NCBI RefSeq assembly: GCF_037176765.1
Contig: NC_090023.1
Coordinates: forward strand, 9,747,542 to 9,811,541
Source of the DNA: Anolis sagrei
Lineage: Eukaryota; Chordata; Lepidosauria; Squamata; Anolidae
DNA length: 64,000 nt
Direction: 5' to 3'
Position numbers and translations under genes: made by a program. The notes below the pieces were generated by a model. The model had not been told where the DNA came from and searched no databases. It saw only the letters and a list, made by a program, of their open reading frames with translations. Below, piece by piece: positions 54,146-62,962 of this stretch. The stretch's first letter is position 1. Every line of letters starts with the position of its first letter.

Positions 54146-54397
54146 GAAAAAGTTGGGGACCCCTCCCCCCAGCATCAACTGCCACTCTAGACCAGAGTGA
54201 AGAGAGAGGGGGCCAAGGGACATTTCCATCTTGTGTCCTGTGCTATGCTAATAATATAATGCAATGCAATGCAGATGGTCCATGAATGAAATATATTGTA
54301 TTATACATATAATATTTACTATAGTATAATGTAATACAATATAATACTAATAATACTAATACTAATATGCTATTATAATTATATATTTTATATTGCA
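54146..54397. other. Spacer, AT-rich at the right
   Basis: No gene; the right half is TAATA-rich. Confidence 0.35.
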
Positions 54398-55060
54398 CTA
54401 GCTGTACCCGCCACGCATTGCTGTGGCCAACCTTCCCTCCCTCTTTCTTTCCTTCTTTCTTTTTCTCCTTCCCTCCCTCTTTCCTTCCTTCCCTCTTTTT
54501 TTTCCCTTCTTCCTTCTCTACCTGTTTCTTTTCTCACTTCCTTTGCTCTTTGATTCCATCCTTCCTTGTCTCTTTCCTTCCTTCCTTCCCTCCCTCCCTC
54601 CCTCTTTCTTTCGTTCCTTCCCTCCTTTCTTTCCTTTTTCACTTTTTTATTTCCTTCTCTCCTTCCTTCCTTCTCTACCTTATTTTCTTTCCTTCTCTTC
54701 TTCCTTCCTTTTTTCCCTCTTTCTCCTTCTCTCCTTCTCTCCTTCCTTCCTTCCTTCCTTCCTTCCTTCCTTCCCCCTTTCTGTGTATGTGTTTTGTGTG
54801 TGCATCTATGTGTGTATATATTTGTGTATATGTGTATATGTATGTTTTTGTGCACATATGTGGTTTTGTACATACATTGTATTTTTTGTTTTGTTTTTTG
54901 GCCTTTAAAGTCTCTTCTGCTGTGTTTTTCAGTGTTTTTATGAGTGATGGTCACGAATTGGCCTGATAGGTGTATTGTGTCCAAATTCCATGTCAATTTG
55001 TCCAGTGGTTTTTGAGTTATGTTAATCCCACAAACAAACATTACATTGTTATTTATACAA
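54398..55060 (-). mobile_element. Helitron (family A type) with short polypyrimidine array
   Basis: Left edge CTAG then CTGTACCCGCCACGCATTGC and TGTGGCC, the reverse of the Helitron hairpin end, after A at 54397. The right edge AACATTACATTGTTATTTAT corresponds to the 5' end. The same C/T-rich monomers as at 47.8-49.2 kb occupy only 54425-54775, about three copies. Confidence 0.82.
54425..54778. repeat. Polypyrimidine minisatellite, short version
   Basis: CTTCCTTCCCTCCCTC, TTCACTTTTTTATTTCCTTC and a pure (CTTC)n run at 54740-54773. Homologous to the long array in the other Helitron. The 125-182-codon ORFs are stop-free by composition only. Confidence 0.85.
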
Positions 55061-55099
55061 ATGTAATATTACTAATAATATTACAATATAATGGTATAG

Positions 55100-55848
55100 T
55101 ACAATATAGTAAAGCAAGGAGGAGCTGAGGAGCCTTCAAATCAAGGTGAAAGAAGAAAGCGCAAAATCTGGGTTGCAGTTAAATATAAAAAAATCAAGAT
55201 AATGGCAACAAGAATGATTGACAACTTGGAGAAAGAGGGAGAAAACGTGGAGGCTGTGACAGACTGTATTTCTAGGTGCAAAGATTACTGCAGATGCAGA
55301 CTTCAGTCAGGAAATCAGGAGATGTTTCCTTCTTGGGAGGAGAGCAAGGACCAATTGCGATAAAATAGTGAAGAGTAGAGACATGCGGATGGCAACCAAG
55401 ATCAGCATAGTCAAAGCAAGGGTATTTCCTGTAGAGAGCTGGACCATAGGGAGGGCTGAGCGAAGGAAGAGAGATGCTTTTGAACTGTGGTGCTGGAGGA
55501 AAGTTCTGAGAGTGCCCTGGACAGTGAGAAGATCCAACTAGTCCATACTTCAAGAAATAAAGCTTGACTGCTTATTGGAGGGAAGGAGATGAGAGGCCAA
55601 GATGAAGTCCTTTGGCCACATCATGAGAAGAAAGGAAAGCTTAGAGAAGAGTATGATGCTGGGGAAAATGGAAGGAAAAAGGAAGAGGGGCTGACCAAGG
55701 GCAAGATGGATGGATGGTATCCTTGAAGTGACTGCCTTGACCTTGAAGGAGCTGGGGTGGTGACGGCCGACAGGGAGCTCTGGCGTGGACTGGTCCATGA
55801 AGTCACAAAGAGTCAGAAACGACTGAACGAATGAACAACAACACAATA
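55100..55848 (+). pseudogene. BovB/RTE LINE 3' end, frameshifted
   Basis: MIDNLEKEGENVEAVTD, KITADADFSQEIRRCFLLG-like text, AERRKRDAFELWCWRKVLRV and the KSQKRLNE end with GAACGAATGAACAACAACAC. Compared with the 7.6-kb copy there are several small indels and a stop after the RRSN motif (TAG in CCAACTAGTCC at 55537). Confidence 0.85.
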
Positions 55849-55888
55849 TAGTAATGTAGAATACTGATATTGTACTATGCTAATAATA

Positions 55889-56988
55889 CGAGGGGTATTT
55901 TTTTATGTAAGGTCCGTTTAAACATAAGTACACAACGAAAGTTTATTTTAAAAAAGTAAATTTATTTTCAGAAAGTACATACTTCACTCTATTTTTTGAC
56001 ATAGTTGCCAAGTTTGTTCAAACACTTATCATACCTCTGAACCAATTTTAAAATACCCTCTTCATAAAAACTTGCCGCCTGCTCGGATAACCAAGAGTTC
56101 ACTGTAATCAAAGAAGGGCGACTGGAGCGGTCATAGAATCATAGAATCAAAGAATTGGAAGAGACCTCATGGGCCATCCAGTCCAACCCCCTGCCAAGAA
56201 GCAGGAATATTGCATTCAAATCACCCCTGACAGATGGCCATCCAGCCTCTGTTTAAAAGCTTCCAAAGAAGGAGCCTCCACCACACTCCGGGGCAGAGAG
56301 TCCCACTGCTGAACAGCTCTCACAGTCAGGAAGTTCTTCCTCGTGTTCAGATGGAATCTCCTCTCTTGTAGTTTGAAGCCATTGTTCCATTGCGTCCTAG
56401 TCTCCAGGGAAGCAGAAAACAAGCTTGCTCCCTCCTCCCTGTGACTTCCTCTCACATATTTATACATGGCTATCATATCTCCTCTCAGCCTTCTCTTCTT
56501 CAGGCTAAACATGCCCAGCTCCTTAAGCCGCTCCTCATAGATGAAAAGGAAGCATTGGTGAGCACCCTCTGGGTTCGTCCATTTAACCAATTACAGATCC
56601 ACCTCACCGTAGTTTTGCCTAGACCTAGGTCCTCATCATGGACGTTGTCAAGGCCATCTTTGAATTGTCATACCCACTTAAGCACTTTGCTTTCACTCAT
56701 AACAGTATCACCGTACACTTCACAAATCTGTCGATGAATTTCTGCAGCAGGCAGGTTCCTTGCTGACAAAAACCGTATCACTGAGCGAACCTCACATGCG
56801 GAGGGTGAGTTGGTAGTCTTAAACATTTTTAAAGCACAGAACAGAATCGTACAGGTTAGCTACAGAGCGGAAACTGAGCACAGTTGTTCCCGAGGCATGC
56901 CGGTACACGACGCACGCGCTCGTTGCGGTATGCGCGCGAACTACTGCCGTCTACAACAAAATGGACCTTACTTAAAAAATACCTCTCA
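55889..56988 (-). mobile_element. mariner DNA transposon, second lineage, split by CR1
   Basis: Ends CGAGGGGTATTTTTTTATGT (left) and ACTTAAAAAATACCTCTCA (right, inverted) flanked by TA at 55887 and 56989. The minus strand encodes the transposase start MFKTTNSPSACEVRSVIRF, LSARNLPAAEIHRQICEVYG (56826-56630) with a stop replacing Trp after KVLKWV, and its C-terminal end QAASFYEEGILKLVQRYDKC, LNKLGNYVKK near 56100-55990. The catalytic middle is missing. Confidence 0.88.
56132..56622 (-). pseudogene. CR1 LINE 3' end inserted in mariner
   Basis: TCATAGAATCATAGAATCAA at the left is the CR1 ATTCTATG end in reverse. The minus strand codes for [59 protein letters not shown] and [20 protein letters not shown]. 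Before YEERL the text jumps to VKWTNPEGAHQCF, i.e. a CR1 internal deletion. Confidence 0.9.
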
Positions 56989-57002
56989 TATTATATAATG
57001 TA

Positions 57003-57075
57003 TGTATATATATCTTGTAAGCCGCTCTGAGTCCCCTTCGGGGTGAGAAGGGTTGCATTTAAATGTTGTAAATCT
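57003..57075 (+). mobile_element. LINE 3' tail
   Basis: CTTGTAAGCCGCTCTGAGTC and CCCTTCGGGGTGAGAAGGGT: L2-like 3' end directly before a Helitron start. Confidence 0.65.
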
Positions 57076-57340
57076 TCTATATAAATAAAAATGTTGGTGG
57101 GATTAATATAACTCAAAAACCACTGGCCGAATTGACCCCAAATTTGGGCACAACATACCTATCAGGGCAACGAGTGACCAACACTGAAAAACACAGCAGA
57201 AGAGACTTAAAAAGCCAAAACATCAAAATGCATTACTATGCATGCGCAAAACCACATATATACACATATACACAAATATAGACACACAAAACACATATAC
57301 AGAGATTGGGCCACAGCAACGCGTGGCAGGGGACGGCTAG
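57076..57340 (+). mobile_element. Short Helitron (family A type)
   Basis: TCTATATAAATAAAAATG start, CTCAAAAACCACTGGCCGAA, AGCAGAAGAGACTTAAAAAG, then GGGCCACAGCAACGCGTGGC, AGGGGACGG and CTAG before T. 265 bp, the same compact form as at 43.8 kb. Confidence 0.88.
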
Positions 57341-57480
57341 TAAATAAATAAATAAAACCTACAACAATCCAGTGACCACAAGACAGTCTATCCTAATGTT
57401 TATTTAGGTGGAATCTCCTTTTTTTCTTCAGCTTGAACCCGTGGCTCTGTGTCCTTGTCTCTGTGCCCACAGAAAGCAAG
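57341..57480 (-). mobile_element. CR1 scrap
   Basis: Minus-strand reading ETRTQSHGFKLKKKRRFHLN at about 57475-57405 matches CR1 [19 protein letters not shown]. It forms the end of two minus-strand ORFs in the adjacent GC-rich block and shows that those ORF ends are not host coding. Confidence 0.7.
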
Positions 57481-57897
57481 GGCGTTCCATGTCCAATATG
57501 TGTCCCCGACTGTGTCCTTTCCCCGCCCGGGCCATGACCTCTCTGGCCACCTGTTGTTGTCGTCGTTGTGGACGGCGTTGCCGTGGCTGTGCACGTCCCT
57601 GCCTCCACCTCCGCCGCCTCCTCGGGTTCCTCCTCCTTCATCCCCATTGGGGAAGCCTCCTCCTCCTCCTCCTCCGCCTCTTCCTCGCTCCCCTTCTCGG
57701 TGCCCAAAAGCATCCTTGGAGAAGAAGCCCAGTCTGTCGGCGTGGCAGCTCAGAGAGAGCAAGCTCGCTCTCCCTCCCTCCTTCCCTCCCACTCGCGGGC
57801 TGCACTGCGGCGGAGGAGGCGGCTGTGGCTGGGCTGCCAGGCTTGTACCGAGCAGGAGAAAGGACAAGCAGAGAGGAAGCCTGGTCGGGGGTTTCAA
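57400..57897 (-). CDS. Doubtful ORF with signal-peptide-like start
   Basis: 165 codons starting MKPPTRLPLCLSFLLLGTSL then AAQPQPPPPPQC: a basic start, a hydrophobic core and an Ala-Ala-Gln cleavage-like site, followed by Gly-rich and Arg-rich text (GERGRGGGGGGGGF). The last 25 or so residues derive from a CR1 scrap in a shifted frame, and the Gly runs mirror CCT triplets on the other strand. I do not recognise a family; chance is likely. Confidence 0.12.
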   Translation of the reverse strand: MKPPTRLPLCLSFLLLGTSLAAQPQPPPPPQCSPRVGGKEGGRASLLSLSCHADRLGFFSKDAFGHREGERGRGGGGGGGGFPNGDEGGGTRGGGGGGGRDVHSHGNAVHNDDNNRWPERSWPGRGKDTVGDTYWTWNALAFCGHRDKDTEPRVQAEEKKEIPPK

Positions 57898-58005
57898 TGC
57901 CCCGGGACCGAGGGGCGAAGGCAGCCGGGACCTCGGACAGCCTGGACCAACGAAGCCTTTGAAAGGCTAGGGAAGAGACCAGAGAAGTGTCTTTCAGAGG
58001 CTAGA
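57481..58005. promoter_or_regulatory. GC-rich, CpG-containing block upstream of aquaporin exon
   Basis: High GC with GGACGGCGTTGCCGTGGCTG, CCCCGCCCGGGCC, CCCCATTGGGG (CCAAT) and CCTCCTCCTCC triplet runs. Located 1.1-1.6 kb before the second aquaporin exon, so it may be its promoter or 5' UTR region. Plus-strand ORFs of 166-184 codons and minus-strand ORFs of 106 and 165 codons overlap here; none shows a known domain. Confidence 0.4.
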
Positions 58006-59045
58006 GAAGGACTGAGAGAGAAGAGACCACCAAGCCTTGAGAGCCCAGAGAAGTCTTTTCGTGGCTAGAGAAGAGACCAGGAAGTCTTTGAGAGGCTAGA
58101 GAAAAGCCCAGAGAATGATCTTTCAGTGAGTTGCTGTGAGTTTTTTCATGGCCACGTTCCAGAAGCATTCTCTCCTGACGTTTCGCCCACATCTATGGCA
58201 GGCATCCTCAGAGGCTGTGAAGTCTGTTGGAAACTAGGCAAGTGAGGTTTATGTATCTCCAGGGTTTATGTATCTTCAGGCAAGTGTGAATGCTGCCATT
58301 GGCCACTTTGATTAGCATTAAATGGCCTTGCAGCTTCAAAGCCTGGGGGAATTCTTTGCTGGGAGGTGTTAGCTGGCCCTGATTGTTTCCTGTCTGGAAT
58401 TCCCCTGTTTTCTGAGTGTTATTATTTGTTACTCTCCCAATTTTAGAGTTTTTTTAAAAAAAGACTGGTAGCCAGATTGTGTTCATTTTCATGGTACCTT
58501 CCTTTCTGTTGGCTTTGGCCATCTTTTAGTAGCTAGAGAAGGGCCGAGAGAGGAGACCAGGAATCCTTTGAGAGGCTAGAGAAGAATCTTTTAGAGGCCA
58601 GAGAAAGACCAAGATAAGAGTCCAGGAAGCCCTTGAGAAGATAGAGAAGGGGTAAGAGGTAGAGAAGAATCTTTTAGAGGCCAGAGAAGGACCGAGCGAG
58701 GAGACCACAAAGCCCTTGAGAGGCTAGAGATGGCCCAAGAGAAGAGGCTTGAGAAGAATCTTTTAGAGGCCAGAGAAAGTCCAAGAGAAGAGTTCAGGAA
58801 GCCCTTGAGAGGCTAGTGAAGGGCTGAGAGAAGAGGCTTGAGAAGAATCTTTTAGAGGCCATAGAAAGTCCAAGAGAAGAGTCCAGGAAGCCCTTGAGAG
58901 GCTAGTGAAGGGCTGAGAGAAGAGGCTTGAGAAGAATCTTGTAGAGGTCAGAGAAAAGCCAAGAGAGAAGACCAGGAATCCCTTGAGAGGCTAGAGAAGG
59001 GCCAAGAGAAGAACCAAGAGGAGAGCCTTTGGGAGAAGGGTCTCG
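57955..59045. repeat. Purine-rich minisatellite upstream of aquaporin exon
   Basis: Units of about 87-92 bp built of GAGAGGCTAGAGAAGGGC, AGAAGAATCTTTTAGAGGCC and AGTCCAGGAAGCCCTTGAGA. The landmark AATCTTTTAGAGGCC occurs near 58583, 58669, 58762 and 58849, with a variant at 58935. A Penelope fragment (58125-58515) splits the array into a short left and a long right part. The array stops 50 bp before the aquaporin ATG. Confidence 0.85.
58125..58515 (-). mobile_element. Penelope-like fragment inside minisatellite
   Basis: GTTGCTGTGAGTTTTTTCAT, CTGACGTTTCGCCCACATCT, GGCAGGCATCCTCAGAGGCT, CTTTGATTAGCATTAAATGG, then ACTGGTAGCCAGATTGTGTT and CATTTTCATGGTACC. Same span as the 45.2-kb copy, more diverged. 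Confidence 0.75.
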
Positions 59046-59095
59046 GAGAGGCTGGAGGAGGTCCAATCCCCGCCGAAGAGGGGCAGACCCCAGCC

Positions 59096-59699
59096 ATGCC
59101 TGCTTCTGCCCCTTCCCTGGTGGAGGTCTGCCTGTCCCTGCTGGTGATGTCCTGGGCGGTGGGTCTGGCATGGGCCTCCCGGCGCCTGTCACACCTGCAC
59201 CTTCCTCCACGGGCGCACCGCCTGGTGTTGGAGTGCTCGGGTGCCTTCCAGATCTGTGCCTGCACGCGGGAGCTGGCACTCTTGTCCGCGCTGCCCCCAC
59301 GGCCCCATGCCGCCCTGGCCCTCACCTACCTCTCCACTGCCCTCCACGGACGGACCCTTGTGGGCAGTGTCAACAACCCCTCCAGCAGCTTCCAGCTCCT
59401 CTTCAAGGGGCGCCTGGCAGGCACAACCTGGGCGCTGCACACCTCAGCCCAGTTTCTGGGTGCCATCTCAGCTCACCTCTTTACCCGTGGCATCTGGATG
59501 CTAGGTGTGACAGCTGCCCACGCAAGGGCCAGGGACGAGGCCTGCACCAGCCCCCTTCAGACTTCGGTGGCCCACGCCTTTGTCCTGGAGCTGCTCTTCT
59601 CCTTCCTGCTCCACCTGATGCTGCTCCAGTTCGAGTCCCTCAGCCACCAGGCCAGGAGCCACCTGGTCGCCCTCCTGATCACCACCTTGGTCTACGAAG
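59096..59699 (+). CDS. AQP11: AQP11-like aquaporin, first coding exon
   Basis: From ATG 59096 the exon encodes 201 residues plus one base, close to the exon-1 portion of vertebrate AQP11. A first membrane helix is present (residues 8-28, LVEVCLSLLVMSWAVGLAWA). Then come RLVLECSGAFQICACTREL (compare AQP11 FVLEFLATFQLCCCTHEL), RTLVGSVNNPS with the first NPA-type box NPS at 94-96 (AQP11 usually NPC), and SAQFLGA. The AQP11-type end is CTSPLQTSVAHAFVLELLF and ITTLVYEG. The donor is GAAG/GTTTGT at 59700, phase 1, identical in position to the 52.7-kb exon. Reading through it gives only LWIHLERECTFHPATK and a stop. Exons 2-3 with the second NPA (FNPALA) are not found up to 64000 and should lie beyond. 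GC-rich codon use, unlike neighbours. The family call is firm, orthology less so. Confidence 0.82.
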
Positions 59700-59846
59700 G
59701 TTTGTGGATTCACTTGGAGAGAGAATGCACATTCCACCCTGCCACCAAATAGGTCACTCCAGATTTCATGTGATAGGACATGAAGGGAAGTAAAACATGG
59801 CATCAACATCTTATTAAAACTATAAGTGATGGAACCAGTTAGAGCA
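59700..59846. other. Start of aquaporin intron 1
   Basis: Donor GTTTGTGGAT; then no feature before the MITE. Confidence 0.5.
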
Positions 59847-59952
59847 GGCATGGGCAAACTTGGGTCCTCCCTCTGGTAGGCAGTTAGGAATTGTGGGAGT
59901 TGAAGTCCAAAACACTTGGAAGGAGGACCCAAATTTGCCCATACCTATCTGC
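59847..59952. mobile_element. Short palindromic MITE
   Basis: GGCATGGGCAAACTTGGGTC against GACCCAAATTTGCCCATACC: an abbreviated form of the 21.3-kb palindrome. Confidence 0.75.
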
Positions 59953-62495
59953 CACCAATGCCTGCCAATGTAAGGGCAACAGAGTGGGAGCAAAATGTGG
60001 CTCCCCTGAAAGAGAAAGTTCAGGGAAGAGAGGTTTATGACCCTTTCCCTGATTTCTTCCCTTGTCTGGGACCATAAACTTTCAAAGATTGCTAAATGGT
60101 TATACAACTGGCTTTATAGTGTTTATTGACGTTAGAGTTCAGCAGAGTAAGATACGCCTTCTGGTCTGAGAGGCAACATGCCTCTATGTAACAGATGTTG
60201 CAAAATATAAGTAAAGGTCTGCCATTAGGCTCATGTCCTGTTGCGGGACTTCTAATAGGCCTAGGAAACTGAATGCTAAATCAGATAACTTTTTGTCTGA
60301 TCCATCCAGGTTCCTTAAATTCTCAGTGTAAGCAACAAAGCTCCAAGCCCTTGAGCATATCTAAAATAGTTGCATACAGTATGCTCCCCGTACCCACAAG
60401 GATGTGTTGTTGCACTTTATGTGTATACGCAAAATTGGATAATAGTGAACCCTGTCAAAATAAAGGACTTCTAGCGTAAGAATGCCATGGAGTCATTTTG
60501 GAGGATTAAGAAAATGCCTAGAAGGTGTGTAACTTGTCAGATGTGGTTAATTGAAACTATGGATACAGGGGCCGTACTGTTTATCAACTATAGTTCAGTC
60601 CCATTGTGTTCAAAGTTTTTGTCTTCAGGGAATGTTTCCACTCTGAATGATCTGTTGGTGAACCACATAGTATCTTGGGCATTGCAGAGATTGTGAATCA
60701 GAGGTTGGGTAAAAGTCTAAGATATAGCCTCTATTTCTCCAGTGTTCAATATACCCCATTTGTTCTCAGTGTTGGGTAATGAACTCAGGTGCTGACATCA
60801 ACACATGTAGCAGTCCTGCAAAACCAATAATGGCAAGCAAGCCGTCTTCCAGAGCATCTAGTTTTCCTTTAACAGTGTTCTTTTGTTAAGCACCCTTCAA
60901 AAATCTATGGTTCCATGGAGCCCTGATTGAAAACCACTACTTTAGCCAAATTTTGCACCAGAAGGTAGCTATTAATTGAGCAGAATGGCTGACTGAGGGA
61001 TTTGGGGAGTTTCATTCTAAAAAGGTAACATTTCCCAGTTCAGACAGCAGTACATTGAAGACACTTGTTGCTTCTAGCAAAAGCCAGGTGGCAATGCCCT
61101 TTTCCCAGTGTACATGCCAGTTGCTGACAGTGAGAGTTTATGCCTGAAGGAACGGTACCACTTTTACCTATTTTGTTTCAATAGTTGATGTTGGATGTAT
61201 GAAGCAGCAGCTTTTCCTCCCTTCATCCCACTAATCTCAATTATTCTTGTGATATATTCTCTTTGCTTGCTGTTTTTCCTTTTCCTGATGGATTCCTTCT
61301 GCCCTAAATTGGAGGAGAGAATGATATTTCGGCTTCAGATGGAAATGTTTACATTAATGGAGAACATAGTATTTTTAAAGCCCTGAAGTTTGCTTTGTAA
61401 CGACCTCCAAGTCTACTGCAATTCCTTCCATAGAGGACAGGCATTGTCTTGGGGTTGGCTTTGAGGCAACATGCTGAAGCTATAATAAAATAAGCCACAT
61501 TATCTCTCATTACTTTAGACGGGGCATGGACAAACCTCATTCCTCCTGGTGTTTTGGACTCCCAACTCCTGGTAAGGAATTGTGGGAACTGAAGTCCAAA
61601 ACACCTGGAAGGATGACATTTGCCCATGCTTGATTTACACATATAGATGCTATATGTGGCTTGCTGCTGTCAATCCTATATGGTACGAAGCAGAACAGAT
61701 ATAATGCAGCATTGCAAGCATATTTATTTCTGGCATGGCCTACTTCTATGAACGTAAATTTCCCATCTCTGATGTTTTTTAGTGTTATTACAGTTAATTG
61801 ATTTGAGTGCCTCTGTAAAACCTCAGGTTGTAGTACAACTGGCTATTAACGAAAAACAAGCATGTAACTTGTAAATGTCAAATCCCAAATCCTACAGTAT
61901 CAGAATCAGGCCACCCGGTTTGCCCTTATATAACCTTATTGAAATATTGGCACAGAGAACTTAGTTGCAGAACATTAAACACGGTGAACACACAAGAGGA
62001 AAGGTTTATTTCTGTCTGTTCAGCAGGGATGTCTAAATTACCTCTGGTAACCTCTGCTAGAACAAACTGGGGAACAAAATTAAGTGCCTTCATATCATGC
62101 ATGAGGCTGATGAGCAGACTTTGCTGAGGACAAAAGTACACTTTCCGCAAAAAAAAAAAAAGCCAAATTATTTAACATATATGCTCACAACCATTGAGTT
62201 TGAAATCAAAAGTTATCTCAGTCAACTTTCTGAGCCACAAGAACTTGAACAATTATTTTAAAAGGCCCTTTTGGTGAAACCTTGAATTCTGTGATAGTCC
62301 TCCGAGAAAATTACAAATGAAATAAAGATTTCCCCTGACCCACTTCCTGTGGACAAAGAGCAATGAAGCTTGGCACAGTTATGAGTCTTTCTCTCCATCG
62401 GTGCCACCTAAGGACACACACTTGTCCCATTTTTTTAAGCAACTGTAAACACCTTGCTTGTAGAAGTCAACAGGTTGCTACAAAAGCCACGTGTT
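59953..62495. other. No gene recognised (presumed intron)
   Basis: Contains a palindromic MITE at 61517-61637 and an A12 run at 62149-62162. Short ORFs (up to 97 codons) show no domain. I looked for aquaporin exon 2 (GG-SLTG, FNPA) in all frames and did not find it. Confidence 0.5.
61517..61637. mobile_element. Palindromic MITE
   Basis: GGGCATGGACAAACCTCATT, TGGTGTTTTGGACTCCCAAC and reversed GAAGTCCAAAACACCTGGAA, ATTTGCCCATGC. Diverged member of the 21.3-kb family. Confidence 0.7.
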
Positions 62496-62962
62496 ATTAT
62501 TATTATTATTTCACTTACTTATACCCCGCCCTTCTCACCCGGGGGGGGGGGGGGAGGACTCAGGGCGGCTTACAGAGGAGGCACAATTAGATGCCCAAAT
62601 CCATTGACAAGCAGTACAAAATACAAAACAATTCAACAGTTAAATTAAAACATCAATACATAATAAAATAATAAAACAATCTCATGCTCAGGGTTCAGAG
62701 TCCATATATCCATTCCATTCCATTTGTCCTTGTCTATCGTCAGATCCTTAAATTAGTTGTCAGAATGACCAAAGGCTTGGTCCCACACCCAGGTCTTCAA
62801 TTTTTTCCTAAACGCCAGAAGGGAAGTCGCCGATCTAATCTCCCCGGGGAGTGAGTTCCACAGGTGGGGGGCCACCACTGAGAAGGCCCTGCTCCTCGTC
62901 CCCACCAACCTCACTTGTGATAGTGGCGGGGTCGAGAGCAGGGCCTCACCAGAAGATCTTAA
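62496..62962 (-). mobile_element. L2 LINE 3' end
   Basis: Minus strand: SGEALLSTPPLSQVRLVGTR, RAFSVVAPHLWNSLPGEIRS and AFRKKLKTWVWDQAFGHSDN, then the 3' UTR with CCGCCCTGAGTCC and the ATT tail at 62496-62515. A G homopolymer lies at 62540-62555. It abuts a mariner at 62963. Confidence 0.82.

Noticed and set aside
53245-59095. Hidden exon 2 or 3 for the first aquaporin copy
   Set aside because: I searched translated frames for FNPA-type and YWLAP-type motifs and found only transposon text; absence by eye is not proof but gives no support.
59700-59752. Aquaporin ORF continuing to the stop at 59752
   Set aside because: The last 17 codons follow a GTTTGT donor at the position where AQP11 exon 1 ends; they do not resemble any aquaporin segment and are read as intron.
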